NCBI RefSeq assembly: GCF_014357575.1
Contig: NZ_JACONW010000018.1
Span: 1 to 55,958 of the forward strand
Reading direction: 5' to 3'
Length of the DNA: 55,958 nt
Source of the DNA: Pseudomonas folii
GTDB lineage: Bacteria > Pseudomonadota > Gammaproteobacteria > Pseudomonadales > Pseudomonadaceae
Positions 8,874-18,165 of the stretch are shown piece after piece. The notes under the pieces are model-generated. The model was not told the DNA's origin. It did no database searches and saw only the letters and a list, made by a program, of their open reading frames with translations. Position numbers and translations under genes: made by a program. How positions within the stretch are numbered: position 1 is the first letter of the stretch; every line of letters begins with the position of its first letter.

Positions 8874-10802
8874 TTAACAATTATCGCCAGTCACAGTTGC
8901 CCGAAAGGGAATCCATTTGTGCAAAACCTGCTGTAAATCAGTACGTTTGAAGGGTTTCGCCAGGTAGTCGCTCATCCCTGCCTGTAAACAGGCGTCACGG
9001 TCACCCTGCAATGCATTGGCGGTCAGGGCGATAATCGGCACCTGACTCAGGCCGGGTAATTGTCGAATGTGGCGTGTGGCTTCGTAGCCGTCCATGACCG
9101 GCAGTCGGCAATCCATGAAAATCGCTGCATAGGGTGCACTGCCGGCCATGCTCACTGCCTGTGCGCCGTCTCTTGCTACGGCCACCTGATAACCCAGATT
9201 GTGCAGCATGGCGCGAATCACCGCGCAGTTGACCTCGTTATCTTCTACCAGCAAAACGTTACGTTGCTCACCATCGGTATCGACTGCGGATTCAGCCCGG
9301 TCTGGCGTATCGATGGTTTCGGGCAGAAGGGCCATCGGGATTTCCAGGCTGAACAGCGAACCCGATCCCTCTGTACTTTGTGCGCGTAGCGTTCCGCCCA
9401 TGCGTTCGGCCAATGTGCGGGCGATGGGCAGACCCAGCCCTGTGCCACCGTAACGTCGGGAGATCGAGCTGTCCGCTTGCTGAAAAGCGTCGAACATTGA
9501 TTCCAGGCGATCCTGATGAATACCGATTCCGCTATCACGGACGTGGCACACGAACAAAATGCGCCCCTCATCCAGCGATTCGTACTCAGCTTCAATGTCA
9601 ACGCTGCCGCGTTCGGTAAATTTAAGCGCGTTGCCAATCAGATTGACCAGAATCTGCCGGATGCGGGTCGGGTCGCCCTGGACCCGCAACTGATCCAGCC
9701 CAGGCTGGATATGCAATTGCAGAGACAGATTGCGTTGCTGTGCATCGTGGCTGAAGGCCTGACTGGAGGTACTGACCAGATCCGCGACATTGAATGCGAT
9801 GTTTTCCATTTCCAGCGAATGCCGCTCGAACCGGGAAAAATCCAGGATGTCGTTGATCACACGTAGCAGGTGTTCAGTGGATTCGGTGGCAAGCGCCGAA
9901 TATTCGGCCTGCTCTTCAGTCATCTGCGTTGTTTCCATCAACTGCAGCATGCCCAATACACCGTTCATGGGTGTACGCAGCTCGTGACTCATCATCGCCA
10001 GAAAGTCCGACTTTGCGCCGTTGGCGCGTTCTGCTTCTTCGCGGGCCTGAATCAATTGATCGATGAAGCGCTGTTGCTCACGGCTGGCCTTGTCCAGGTT
10101 AGCCGCAAGATTGTTGATATGGCGCGCCAGATCACCCAGTTCCGCGTCGTCAGGTACGGGCAACGGTGTCCGGTAATCGCCTTGCTGGATCGCTTTGACC
10201 GCTTCGCCCATTGCACTGATGGGTTGCGAGAGGCTTGAAGCCAGGCGTCTTGCGAGAATGAACGTGAACAGCAACGCAAACAGCGCAAGAATCCCGGCCT
10301 TGAACAGGATTTCCTGCTGGCGCTCGCTGAAGGCTTCGTTGGACATGCCGACCAGCACCCGGCCCAGATAGTCCTGAGCGGCGCTGACAGTGTCCTCATG
10401 GTTGCCGAGGAAATCCTTGCCCAGCCTGATCTGCTGCGAGCGAATCGGCGCCTGAAAGATCTCCACCTGTTTGGGGGGCGCACCAGCGCCACCGGGCTGC
10501 TCGACGTACACCAGAACCTTATTAAGGCTGTCCTGAACTTCGATGAAGCGCACATGAGGCGTCGATAGCGTCGCGCGCATCAGGCTTTTCAGGACTTCGT
10601 CGTTGCCAACGATGACGCCATATTCCGACGCGGGCGCCAGCTGGTTGGCGATCAACTGGCCTGTGTGATTGAGTTCCTGGCGCAGATCCTGAATACGTAC
10701 AAAGGTAAAGAAGCAGATCAGCAACAGCGTCAGCAGCAACGCGGGACCAAGGCTGATCATCTGTGTCCGGGTGTTGATGTCCCAGTGTCGGCCAACCTTC
10801 AT
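8874..10802 (-). CDS. Hybrid sensor histidine kinase (PA1611-like)
   Basis: A 642-residue inner-membrane hybrid kinase. Transmembrane helix 1 spans ~18-36, a periplasmic sensor ~37-165, helix 2 ~168-186 and HAMP ~187-240. The HisKA domain has phospho-His273 in MMSHELRTPMN. The ATPase shows NLIGNALKFT, DSGIGI and GGTGLGL, and the receiver carries Asp564 (MDCRLPVMDG). There is no Hpt domain, so the phosphoryl group must pass to a separate Hpt protein. Position beside fabAB and gpsA matches P. aeruginosa PA1611, which feeds HptB and binds RetS; that identity is inferred. The start overlaps the preceding stop as ATGA, which gives translational coupling. Confidence 0.9.
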   Translation of the reverse strand: MKVGRHWDINTRTQMISLGPALLLTLLLICFFTFVRIQDLRQELNHTGQLIANQLAPASEYGVIVGNDEVLKSLMRATLSTPHVRFIEVQDSLNKVLVYVEQPGGAGAPPKQVEIFQAPIRSQQIRLGKDFLGNHEDTVSAAQDYLGRVLVGMSNEAFSERQQEILFKAGILALFALLFTFILARRLASSLSQPISAMGEAVKAIQQGDYRTPLPVPDDAELGDLARHINNLAANLDKASREQQRFIDQLIQAREEAERANGAKSDFLAMMSHELRTPMNGVLGMLQLMETTQMTEEQAEYSALATESTEHLLRVINDILDFSRFERHSLEMENIAFNVADLVSTSSQAFSHDAQQRNLSLQLHIQPGLDQLRVQGDPTRIRQILVNLIGNALKFTERGSVDIEAEYESLDEGRILFVCHVRDSGIGIHQDRLESMFDAFQQADSSISRRYGGTGLGLPIARTLAERMGGTLRAQSTEGSGSLFSLEIPMALLPETIDTPDRAESAVDTDGEQRNVLLVEDNEVNCAVIRAMLHNLGYQVAVARDGAQAVSMAGSAPYAAIFMDCRLPVMDGYEATRHIRQLPGLSQVPIIALTANALQGDRDACLQAGMSDYLAKPFKRTDLQQVLHKWIPFRATVTGDNC

Positions 10803-11707
10803 GGGCGCTGCTCCGCCTGACTCACGCTGATAGTCGCTGCTGCATCGTCGATGGCGATGATGCCCAGTGACTGAGCCACGCGCGGATTGCTCATGACTTT
10901 GAAGTGTCGCGGATATTGCGCGCGCGGCCATTGCTCGGGCGCCTTGTCGAGCAGAGAGTCAAGGGTGTTCAGCCAGTCGATTTCATCGCTGTAGGTGCTG
11001 GCGAGGCTGCCCGCTTTGACAAAGGAGGCGTTGGGTCCAAACAGCGCCTGTTGATGAGCATAGCTGCTGAGCAACAGGTTCTTGGCGGTCCTGGCGTTGT
11101 AAAGGTCCGGGTCATCGAGTCCCAGTAACACGTCGCTGCGGATCAGCAGACGCTGCAATGACTGGTTTTCCGCGCTGGGTGTCCACGGCTGGGAAATGAC
11201 TCGCAGCCCCATGGCGAGTGCCGCATGGCGCAACTCTTTGAGCAGGAACTGGCTTCGATTATTGAACAACACGCCAATCTGTCTGGCTTCGGGCAGTAGG
11301 TGCCGGATCAGCAGCAATTGGCGAGTCACCGGCGGATCGCTCCACAGCAGACTCAAGGTAGGCGGGCGCTTTTCACCCAGTCGCTCATGGGCCTGAATTC
11401 GACTGACGCGCAGTACCAACGTCCTCGGGCCTGCGCTGTCGCTCAGTCGCCAGTCCAGGCTAGCGGTGTCGAGCAGTACAAGGCGCGTGTGTTCGCTGAT
11501 ATTGCCGGGGGACGGCATTTTATCGGTTTCGACAAAGCGTATCTGGTCGTTCGGGCGGCGCTGGCTCAACTCGGTCACAAAGCTCTGAATGCCAGGGCTG
11601 GTTCTGGCGGCTGTCAGCAAAATATCGGCAGCCGACGCCATTGTGCAGTTCACCCACATGAATGCCGCGATTGCAGTGCAGCGCAGAAGTCTGCCCGAGA
11701 AAGCCAT
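10799..11707 (-). CDS. Periplasmic ABC substrate-binding-like protein, sensor partner
   Basis: About 302 residues with a signal peptide (MAFSGRLLRCTAIAAFMWVN.., cut after TMASA). The mature part resembles the PF04392 family of TrpX-like binding proteins, for example LLPEARQIGVLFNNRSQF and the later FGPNASFVKAGSLASTYSD. No ABC permease or ATPase is linked. It is translationally coupled to the hybrid kinase, so it probably supplies ligand sensing rather than uptake. The frame is open much further upstream only because it runs into a dispersed repeat. The ATG at 11707 has an AGGGA site 7 bases away; ATGs at 11749 and 11758 are alternatives. Confidence 0.75.
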   Translation of the reverse strand: MAFSGRLLRCTAIAAFMWVNCTMASAADILLTAARTSPGIQSFVTELSQRRPNDQIRFVETDKMPSPGNISEHTRLVLLDTASLDWRLSDSAGPRTLVLRVSRIQAHERLGEKRPPTLSLLWSDPPVTRQLLLIRHLLPEARQIGVLFNNRSQFLLKELRHAALAMGLRVISQPWTPSAENQSLQRLLIRSDVLLGLDDPDLYNARTAKNLLLSSYAHQQALFGPNASFVKAGSLASTYSDEIDWLNTLDSLLDKAPEQWPRAQYPRHFKVMSNPRVAQSLGIIAIDDAAATISVSQAEQRP

Positions 11708-11810
11708 AGCCGTGTCCCTACTTGTTCGTCCGGTTACCGCACTATTCATGCCCGTCATGTTAACCGAGACACGGCTTATTGCCACGCGGGGTGTGGTTGG
11801 GTGGTTTTTG

Positions 11811-11957
11811 TGTACATATCCGTTACCGCGGTTATGGCTGATATTGGTTGCGCTTTTACAGCGCCTAACTTTTGATGGATCCGGAAGCCGGCCCAGACAA
11901 AAGTAAGCAAAACGCTCTTGCCCCACCACTCGGCACCTCGCTGTCGCTCGGTGTACC
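11811..11957 (-). repeat. Dispersed repeat, copy B
   Basis: Inverted relative to copies A (1-158) and C (12425-12570). It carries TGTGTACATATCC at its left end and the GGCACCTCGCTGTCGCTCGG block at its right. It matches copy A very closely and forms the left arm of a nested palindromic structure with copy C. Confidence 0.85.
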
Positions 11958-12153
11958 CGCCCGCAGATTCTGAACCGTGGGCCGCCGCAATGGGCCATCC
12001 ATGGCCCGGTGCGGCTAACCCGGCATCCTTGCCGGGTTGCCCACGGTTCAGAATCTGCGTTCGGCCAGCGTGGTTTAACGGGGCGCCTCAGATCAAGATC
12101 AAAAGCGCGGCGGCCTGACAGCCGACCTGATTGTGTGACCTTACCGACACTTT

Positions 12154-12240
12154 GTAGGAGCTGCCGAAGGCTGCGAAGCGGTGTGTCAGACAACGAATGC
12201 GTTGGCCTTGCTGACGTCTCGCGAACAAGTTCGCTCCTAC
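12154..12240. repeat. Mixed REP pair at the centre of the composite repeat
   Basis: The left unit begins GTAGGAGCTGCCGAAGGCTG and the right unit is the complement of GTAGGAGCGAACTTGTTCGC. The two halves belong to different REP sub-classes and pair only at their outer ends. Confidence 0.65.
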
Positions 12241-12424
12241 CGGTCCGGGGTGAAGCCGGTATATTCGCTTTGCTTTTGATCTGCTTTTGATTTTAGGCGC
12301 CCCGTCAAACCACGCCGGCCGGAATTCGATATTGCTGCGTGGGGCAAACCGGCAGGGATGCCGGTTTAGCCGCCTCAGGCCATGGATGGCCGGTGGCGGC
12401 GGCCCCACGCAGCAATGTCGGATT

Positions 12425-12570
12425 ACGGGCATGCCGAGCCTAGGCGAGGCACCAAGTGGTGGGGCATGAGCCTTTTGGTTACTTTTGGGCTCCTTTCAAA
12501 AGTGACGCGCTGTAAAAGCGCAACCAATATCAGCCGTGAACCTAGAAACGGATATGTACACAAGATAACT
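12425..12570 (+). repeat. Dispersed repeat, copy C
   Basis: Same layout as copy A but more divergent: CGGGCATGCCGAGC, GGGGCATGAGC, the core GCGCTGTAAAAGCGCAACCA and the end GGATATGTACACA. It lies about 125 bases upstream of gpsA. Confidence 0.82.
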
Positions 12571-12695
12571 GCACCATAGACGCACGCCTCAACAACCAAG
12601 AACCACCTGGCAATGAAGGTTGTCACTGGCCGCCATCGCCATGCTCCGTATAATGCCGCCATCGCCAGATGAGATGGCTCTAAATGGATGTCTTT

Positions 12696-13721
12696 ATGAC
12701 CACACAGCAACCTGTTGCGGTTCTAGGTGGCGGCAGCTTCGGCACCGCAGTGGCCAACTTGCTGGCGGAGAATGGTCGTCCGGTCCGTCAATGGATGCGC
12801 GACCCGGAACAGGCCGAGGCCATTCGGGTCAATCGCGAGAACCCTCGCTACCTCAAGGGCATCAAAATTCTGCCCCTGGTTGAACCCGTCACGGACCTGG
12901 CGGCCACGCTGGATGAATGCGAGCTGGTTTTCGTCGCCCTGCCTTCGAGTGCACTGCGCAGCGTATTGGCGCCGCATGTAGAGCGCCTGACCGGCAAAAT
13001 GCTGGTCAGTCTGACCAAAGGCATCGAAGCGCAGAGCTTCAAATTGATGAGCCAGATCATCGAGGATATCGCGCCTAAGGCCCGCATTGGCGTGTTATCC
13101 GGCCCCAACCTTGCGCGGGAAATTGCCGAGCACGCGTTGACTGCAACGGTAGTCGCCAGCGAAGACGAAGACCTCTGTCAGCAGGTTCAGGAAGTGCTGC
13201 ACGGCAGGACGTTCCGGGTCTACGCCAGTGCTGACCGCTTTGGTGTGGAGTTGGGTGGGGCGCTGAAAAATGTCTACGCGATTATCGCCGGTATGGCCGT
13301 GGCGCTGGACATGGGCGAAAACACCAAGAGCATGCTGATCACCCGCGCACTGGCGGAAATGACCCGTTTTGCGGTCAGCCAGGGTGCCAATCCGATGACC
13401 TTTCTTGGGCTGGCGGGTGTCGGTGACCTGATCGTGACCTGCTCTTCGCCGAAGAGTCGCAACTATCAGGTGGGTTTTGCCCTGGGGCAGGGCTTGAGTC
13501 TTGAGGAAGCAGTCAACCGGCTCGGTGAAGTCGCCGAGGGCGTCAATACCCTCAAGGTGCTCAAGGTCAAGGCGCATGAGCTGCAGGTGTACATGCCGCT
13601 GGTCGCAGGCCTGCATGCAATTCTTTTCGAGGGACGTACGCTGAATCAGGTCATTGAGCAGTTGATGCGTGCCGAGCCGAAAACGGATGTGGACTTTATC
13701 TCCATTACCGGTTTCAACTGA
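12696..13721 (+). CDS. gpsA: Glycerol-3-phosphate dehydrogenase [NAD(P)+]
   Basis: A 341-residue cytosolic enzyme that reduces dihydroxyacetone phosphate to sn-glycerol 3-phosphate for phospholipid synthesis. The N-terminal Rossmann motif is [26 protein letters not shown] and the Lys of [10 protein letters not shown] mark the substrate site. The ATG at 12696 gives [13 protein letters not shown] as in other pseudomonads; an in-frame ATG at 12684 is possible. A DUF4389 gene and sixA follow closely on the same strand. Confidence 0.96.
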   Translation: MTTQQPVAVLGGGSFGTAVANLLAENGRPVRQWMRDPEQAEAIRVNRENPRYLKGIKILPLVEPVTDLAATLDECELVFVALPSSALRSVLAPHVERLTGKMLVSLTKGIEAQSFKLMSQIIEDIAPKARIGVLSGPNLAREIAEHALTATVVASEDEDLCQQVQEVLHGRTFRVYASADRFGVELGGALKNVYAIIAGMAVALDMGENTKSMLITRALAEMTRFAVSQGANPMTFLGLAGVGDLIVTCSSPKSRNYQVGFALGQGLSLEEAVNRLGEVAEGVNTLKVLKVKAHELQVYMPLVAGLHAILFEGRTLNQVIEQLMRAEPKTDVDFISITGFN

Positions 13722-13744
13722 AACACTCATACCGGGAGAAGATC

Positions 13745-14089
13745 TTGAACGAGTCGAAAATCAAGCAAGACGAGTCCATTTTGCTGCGCATCCTCTGGAT
13801 GGTGCTGTTCGTGGTGATCTGGCAACTGGCTGAACTGCTGCTGGCAGGCGTGGTACTGGTGCAATTGGGCTATCGCCTGATCTACGGTGCGCCGAGTGGC
13901 AGCCTGATGAATTTTGGTGACAGCCTGAGCCAGTTTCTTGCGCAGATCGGCCGCTTCGGCACTTTCCACAGTGATCAGAAACCCTGGCCGTTTGCTGACT
14001 GGCCGACCCCTCGTGCGCCGGAAGGTGAGACGCCACACAGTGTTCCACCTGCGGCGCATCCGGTTCGTGATGAGGAACCCAAACTGTGA
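13745..14089 (+). CDS. DUF4389 domain membrane protein
   Basis: A 114-residue protein starting at TTG, preceded by a GGGAGAAG ribosome site 4 bases away. The segment LLRILWMVLFVVIWQLAELL and the following LLAGVVLVQLGYRLIYG are the DUF4389 membrane region. The C-terminal third is Pro-rich and probably cytoplasmic. The function is unknown. It lies between gpsA (23-base gap) and sixA (4-base overlap), so it is part of that transcript. Confidence 0.85.
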   Translation: MNESKIKQDESILLRILWMVLFVVIWQLAELLLAGVVLVQLGYRLIYGAPSGSLMNFGDSLSQFLAQIGRFGTFHSDQKPWPFADWPTPRAPEGETPHSVPPAAHPVRDEEPKL

Positions 14090-14541
14090 AGCTATGGGTG
14101 CTGCGCCACGGTGAAGCTCAGGCACATGCGCGCAGTGACGCGCAACGCGAGCTGACAGGCCATGGTCGTGAGGAAGTGCTGCAAAGCGCAGCGCACCTGT
14201 TGAATAAGCCTCTGACGCGAATCCTCGCCAGCCCTTACGTGCGGGCGCAGCAGACGGCAGAGCTGGTGCGTCAGGCATTGGGCTTCAGTGAGTCCGTGGT
14301 TACAGTGCCCTGGCTGACTCCGGAAAGTGACCCGGGCAAGGTGCTTGGTCAACTGGACGCCTATGCCGCTGAGGATGTGCTGCTGGTCAGCCATCAACCT
14401 TTGGTGGGCTCATTGATCGGGCTTGCGGTGCATGGCAGTGTTCAGCAAGCGCAACCCATGAGCACAGCTAGTCTGGCGGAGTTGAAAGGGGAGTTTGCAC
14501 TGGCCGGGGCGATGGAGTTGTTGAGCGTTCGGCACGTTTGA
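14086..14541 (+). CDS. sixA: Phosphohistidine phosphatase SixA
   Basis: A 151-residue histidine phosphatase of the RHG type. The motif VLRHGEAQ places the catalytic His at residue 8, with the Arg of ILASPYVRAQQTA and the late His of LLVSHQPLVG. SixA dephosphorylates phosphohistidine on Hpt domains or the nitrogen PTS protein in E. coli. The GTG start overlaps the preceding stop as GTGA, so translation is coupled. Confidence 0.9.
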   Translation: MKLWVLRHGEAQAHARSDAQRELTGHGREEVLQSAAHLLNKPLTRILASPYVRAQQTAELVRQALGFSESVVTVPWLTPESDPGKVLGQLDAYAAEDVLLVSHQPLVGSLIGLAVHGSVQQAQPMSTASLAELKGEFALAGAMELLSVRHV

Positions 14542-14663
14542 TTGTTGCTATCCTGACAGTTGCTATTTTGACAAGAAATCGCTCTGTGCCCTGACACAGC
14601 GGACCTGCAAGAGCCGTCCCGGTGTCCCTGACACCGCGCTGTCTCTCTGCAAACGCAGGGCTA

Positions 14664-14751
14664 TGCAGGAGTGAGCTTGCTCGCGATAGCGTCAGTTAAT
14701 GCGATAAATTCGTTAACCATGAAATCGAATCGCGAGCGAGCTCACTCCTAC
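14664..14751. repeat. REP pair (GCAGGAGTGAGCTTGCTCGC class)
   Basis: Inverted units GCAGGAGTGAGCTTGCTCGC and GCGAGCGAGCTCACTCCTAC are separated by about 45 bases. They lie in the 366-base gap between sixA and the thioesterase gene. Just upstream, at ~14595-14650, lie further short complementary stretches (GACACAGCGG.. with CCGCGCTGTC). Confidence 0.8.
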
Positions 14752-14907
14752 AGGGTCCGTGTTCGCTTCGCGACAGCGCTGTGTGAGGGCAGAGAGCAAT
14801 CTCCTACACAAAACATTCCATATCAGCTGATTGCAATCTGTTTGATAACGGCAAGGCAGATGAACTCCCGCGCTCAGTATTCGGGCGCTTCATGACAAGG
14901 ATTGACT

Positions 14908-15351
14908 ATGAGCCTGTGGCGCGAAACTCCGGACCTTGAGCAACTCAATGCCAACAGTAAAAACACCATTCTTGAACTGCTCGATATCCGTTTCGAGTCC
15001 TTCACCGAAGATTCCCTGACTGCCAGCATGGTGGTCGATCATCGGACTCATCAGCCTTACGGCCTGCTGCACGGCGGTGCATCGGTGGTACTTGCCGAGT
15101 CACTGGGTTCGTCAGCCAGTTACCTGTGCATCGATACCAGCAAGTATTTCTGCGTCGGCATCGAGGTCAACGCCAATCATCTGCGAGGCGTGCGCAGTGG
15201 TCGGGTTACGGCCGTGGCGCACCCGGTGCACATCGGTCGCACGACCCATGTCTGGGATATCCGTTTGACCAGCGAAGAAGGCAAGGCCAGTTGCATCTCC
15301 CGGCTGACCGTTGCGGTTGTGCCGCTAGGGCAGGAACCTCCAGCACGCTAG
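14908..15351 (+). CDS. Hotdog-fold thioesterase (PaaI/YbdB type)
   Basis: A 147-residue single hotdog domain with the family motif YGLLHGGASVVLAESLGS, whose Glu is the catalytic acid. Such enzymes hydrolyse aroyl- or acyl-CoA (or ACP) thioesters. An AAGGA site sits 6 bases before the ATG; the upstream TTG at 14902 is less likely. The next gene in the same direction is an alpha/beta hydrolase 117 bases on. It matches the PA1618-like gene of the syntenic P. aeruginosa region (recalled). Confidence 0.87.
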   Translation: MSLWRETPDLEQLNANSKNTILELLDIRFESFTEDSLTASMVVDHRTHQPYGLLHGGASVVLAESLGSSASYLCIDTSKYFCVGIEVNANHLRGVRSGRVTAVAHPVHIGRTTHVWDIRLTSEEGKASCISRLTVAVVPLGQEPPAR

Positions 15352-15468
15352 ATGCCTGTTGTGCCGGGCATTGGCCGGATCGTCATGTGCGATGGCCGTT
15401 ACGATCATTGCCGACTCAGCAACTCATTGCGCACAATCACCACTGATCGGCTCAATGAGTGCTTCGGC

Positions 15469-16266
15469 ATGTCGCAACAGGTGTTCTTCGCTCACGCCAA
15501 CGGTTTTCCGTCAGGCACTTACGGCAAACTGTTTTCCGCGCTGGCGCCGGACTATATCGTGAGCCATCTGGAGCAGCATGCTCACGACCCGCGCTTTCCA
15601 GTGGATGATAACTGGCTGAATCTGGTGGATGAGCTGATTCACCATTTGCGCGAGCAGCCCGAACCCGTATGGGGCGTGGGTCATTCTCTGGGCGGCGTAT
15701 TGCACTTGCATGCGGCGATGCGCTGTCCGGAACTGTATCGCGGCGTCGTCATGCTTGATTCCCCGGTGCTGACTCTGGCTGATCAATGGATGATCCGTGC
15801 CGCCAAACGATTTGGTTTCATTGACCGCATCACCCCCGCCGGACGCACGTTGGGACGTCGCGAGGCGTTTGCCGATCTTGAGGCGGCGCGTCGTTACTTC
15901 GCTGGTAAAACCCTGTTCCGCCGCTTCGACCCCGAGTGTTTCGACGCCTATCTGCAGTATGGTTTGCAGAGCGACGGTGAACAGCTACGGCTACGTTTCG
16001 ACCCTGCCACGGAAATCAGTATTTACCGCAGTGTGCCGCACACCAGCCCTGGGCTCTCCCGCCAGCTCAAACTCCCGTTGGCGATGGTGCGTGGGGAGCA
16101 CAGCCGTGTCGTGATGCGCCACCATGCTCGTTCAGTCAGGCGCATGCCGCTGGGGGAATACCTGTCCATGCCGGGCGGGCACATGTTTCCACTCGAGCAA
16201 CCGGAAGCGACAGCGCAGTTGCTCAAATCGCTGTTCAGCCGCTGGACCGCAGGCGCTGGCGTATGA
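15469..16266 (+). CDS. Alpha/beta hydrolase (first of two)
   Basis: A 265-residue cytoplasmic hydrolase. The nucleophile elbow is GVGHSLGGV with Ser73, the oxyanion region is FAHANGFPSGTY and the catalytic His lies in MPGGHMFPLEQPE. The frame is open upstream to 15352, but MSQQVFFAHANGFPSG is the natural family start. It ends with an ATGA overlap with a second alpha/beta hydrolase, so the two are translated together. The substrate is unknown. Confidence 0.87.
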   Translation: MSQQVFFAHANGFPSGTYGKLFSALAPDYIVSHLEQHAHDPRFPVDDNWLNLVDELIHHLREQPEPVWGVGHSLGGVLHLHAAMRCPELYRGVVMLDSPVLTLADQWMIRAAKRFGFIDRITPAGRTLGRREAFADLEAARRYFAGKTLFRRFDPECFDAYLQYGLQSDGEQLRLRFDPATEISIYRSVPHTSPGLSRQLKLPLAMVRGEHSRVVMRHHARSVRRMPLGEYLSMPGGHMFPLEQPEATAQLLKSLFSRWTAGAGV

Positions 16267-17117
16267 GTCATTCTGTGGAAGAGGTTCGCCTTAGCCTGCC
16301 GCATATCGAATTGGCAGCCCACTTGTATGGTCCCGAGGACGGCCAGCCGGTGATCGCGCTGCATGGCTGGCTCGACAATGCCAACAGCTTTGCGCGTCTG
16401 GCGCCGCAACTCGAAGGCTTGCGCATCGTCGCCCTGGATCTGGCCGGGCATGGTCATTCCAGTCACCGGCCGCCGGGTGCGGGTTATGCACTGGCGGACT
16501 ACGTTCACGATGTGCTGCAAGTCGCCGAGCAATTTGGCTGGCAGCAGTTTTCGTTACTCGGCCATTCGCTCGGCGCAATCATTTCGGTGTTTCTCGCCGG
16601 GGCGCTGCCCGAACGGGTTTCGCGACTCGCTTTGATCGATGGTCTGATTCCACCCATGGGCGAGGCCGATAACGCGCCTGAGCAACTGGGCAAGTCATTG
16701 CAGGCGCAACTGCGTCTGGTGAACAAGCGCAAGCCGGTTTACCCCGATCAGGAACAGGCAATCTGCGCACGAATGAAAGGAGCGGTCGCCGTTACCCGTG
16801 AAGCGGCTGAATTACTGGCCCAGCGTGGCCTGATGCCGGTGCCCGGTGGCTACACCTGGCGCAGTGACGGGCGGCTGACGTTGCCTTCGGCGATCCGGAT
16901 TACTCGCCAGCAAGCCATGGCGTTCGTCGAGGCAATCCGCTGTCCGACACATTTGGTAGTAGCTTCTCAAGGGTTACTGGCGCAGAACGAGTCTCTGCTT
17001 TCAGGTCTGCCTTTCGAGGTTACGAGCCTGTCAGGAGGCCATCATCTGCATTTGAACGACGAAGCCGGGGCAGGCGCTGTTGCAGACTGTTTCAATCGCT
17101 TCTTCGCTGCGCCTTGA
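16263..17117 (+). CDS. Alpha/beta hydrolase (second of two)
   Basis: A 284-residue member of the epoxide-hydrolase/haloperoxidase-like group. It has HGWLDNANSF (oxyanion), LLGHSLGAI with nucleophile Ser102, and the terminal catalytic His in SGGHHLHLNDEAG. It is translationally coupled to the hydrolase before it but is not its close duplicate; the two proteins share only the fold motifs. The natural substrate cannot be read from sequence. Confidence 0.88.
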   Translation: MSHSVEEVRLSLPHIELAAHLYGPEDGQPVIALHGWLDNANSFARLAPQLEGLRIVALDLAGHGHSSHRPPGAGYALADYVHDVLQVAEQFGWQQFSLLGHSLGAIISVFLAGALPERVSRLALIDGLIPPMGEADNAPEQLGKSLQAQLRLVNKRKPVYPDQEQAICARMKGAVAVTREAAELLAQRGLMPVPGGYTWRSDGRLTLPSAIRITRQQAMAFVEAIRCPTHLVVASQGLLAQNESLLSGLPFEVTSLSGGHHLHLNDEAGAGAVADCFNRFFAAP

Positions 17118-17235
17118 CTTGCGCAGAGCAACTGTCGAGGCTGGGCGTGTTGAAACAGGAATCAATCATGATGGATCTATGTATCGCTACACCGTTTGAA
17201 CTGCCCTTTAACGCTATTTCCCCGAATGTGCCGCG

Positions 17236-18066
17236 ATGAGCGCGTCTATTGGTTTTACCCGCGCGCTCGGAGTGGCATTGTGTGCCTCTGCACTCAGCAC
17301 GTCGCTATGGGCTGCGGACGTTCCCGGCAGCAGTGATCTGCAGATCGTACCAAGGCTGACCGACGCTGAAATTGTCGATTATCGTCCGGCTTCCGAGCTT
17401 GAACGCATCTATCCCATGGGCTCGATCCGCAAGATCAGCGGCCAGTTGCGCTTTGACGGTCAGGTCAGCGCCAGGGGCAATGTGACTGGCGTGACCTATC
17501 AGTTGCCTGCTGAACGTACTTCCTATGAAGCGTTCACTGCCGCACGTGAAGCCTTGCAGGCGCAAAATGCCGAGTTGTTGTTCTGGTGTCAGGCCCGGGA
17601 CTGTGGTGAGAGCAGCCTGTGGGCCAACGAGGTATTCGGCAACTCCAAATTGTATGGCGCTGACGAGCAACAGGCTTATCTGTTGTTGCGTCTGGCGGAG
17701 CCCAAAGCCGACACACTGGTCGCTCTCTACAGCATTACCCGGGGTAATCGCCGAGCCTATTTGCATGTGGAGCAGTTCGACTCCGCTGCGCCACTAGGCG
17801 ACCTGATGCCCACGTCCGGAACGCTGCTTCGGCAACTGAAAAGCACCGGCAAACTGACTCTCCCGAAACTGGTGGGTGCTCCTCAGGACGCGTGGCTGAC
17901 GCTACTGTCCCGCGGCCTCAATCTCGACAGCAGCCTGCGTGCCACAGTATCCGGCCCGCAAGCCGAAGCATGGCGTCAGGCGCTGATCAGCAAAGGCGTA
18001 CGAGCGGCACGTCTGGAAGCGGGGAGTGGTGATACACCTGGCCTGCTTATCGAACTGATTCGCTGA
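17236..18066 (+). CDS. DUF4892 domain exported protein
   Basis: A 276-residue protein with a Sec signal peptide (MSASIGFTRALGVALC.., cut after SLWA). The mature N-terminal half is the DUF4892 region, recognisable by ARDCGESSLWANEVFGN with two cysteines that could form a disulfide in the periplasm. No clear ribosome site precedes the ATG. It follows the two hydrolases and precedes an AI-2E family transporter, as in other pseudomonads. The function is unknown. Confidence 0.85.
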   Translation: MSASIGFTRALGVALCASALSTSLWAADVPGSSDLQIVPRLTDAEIVDYRPASELERIYPMGSIRKISGQLRFDGQVSARGNVTGVTYQLPAERTSYEAFTAAREALQAQNAELLFWCQARDCGESSLWANEVFGNSKLYGADEQQAYLLLRLAEPKADTLVALYSITRGNRRAYLHVEQFDSAAPLGDLMPTSGTLLRQLKSTGKLTLPKLVGAPQDAWLTLLSRGLNLDSSLRATVSGPQAEAWRQALISKGVRAARLEAGSGDTPGLLIELIR

Positions 18067-18165
18067 CTGCAGTTCATACGCGGGTCCACGGCGAACACTG
18101 ACGTCGTCACTGTTCGCCGTTATGCTTCACTTCTGATGTCCTGATCCTTCTTTTGGAAACTGCTC

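Larger units (their letters stand above)
11811..12570. repeat. Composite nested inverted repeat between binding-protein gene and gpsA
   Basis: The outer arms are dispersed-repeat copies B and C in opposite orientation. Inside them lies GCAGATTCTGAACCGTGGGC with its complement (11963-12059). Next is a second pair of arms: CGTGGTTTAACGGGGCGCC (~12068-12086) against GGCGCCCCGTCAAACCACG (~12297-12315), each followed inward by TTTTGATC-type sequence. A REP-like pair sits at the centre. No gene fits in this ~1-kb gap. Divergent promoters for the binding-protein gene and gpsA must flank it. Confidence 0.7.

Noticed and set aside
11708..12193. An N-terminal extension of the binding protein to 464 residues
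   Set aside because: The extra part is read through the dispersed repeat, and a signal peptide with a good ribosome site starts at 11707.
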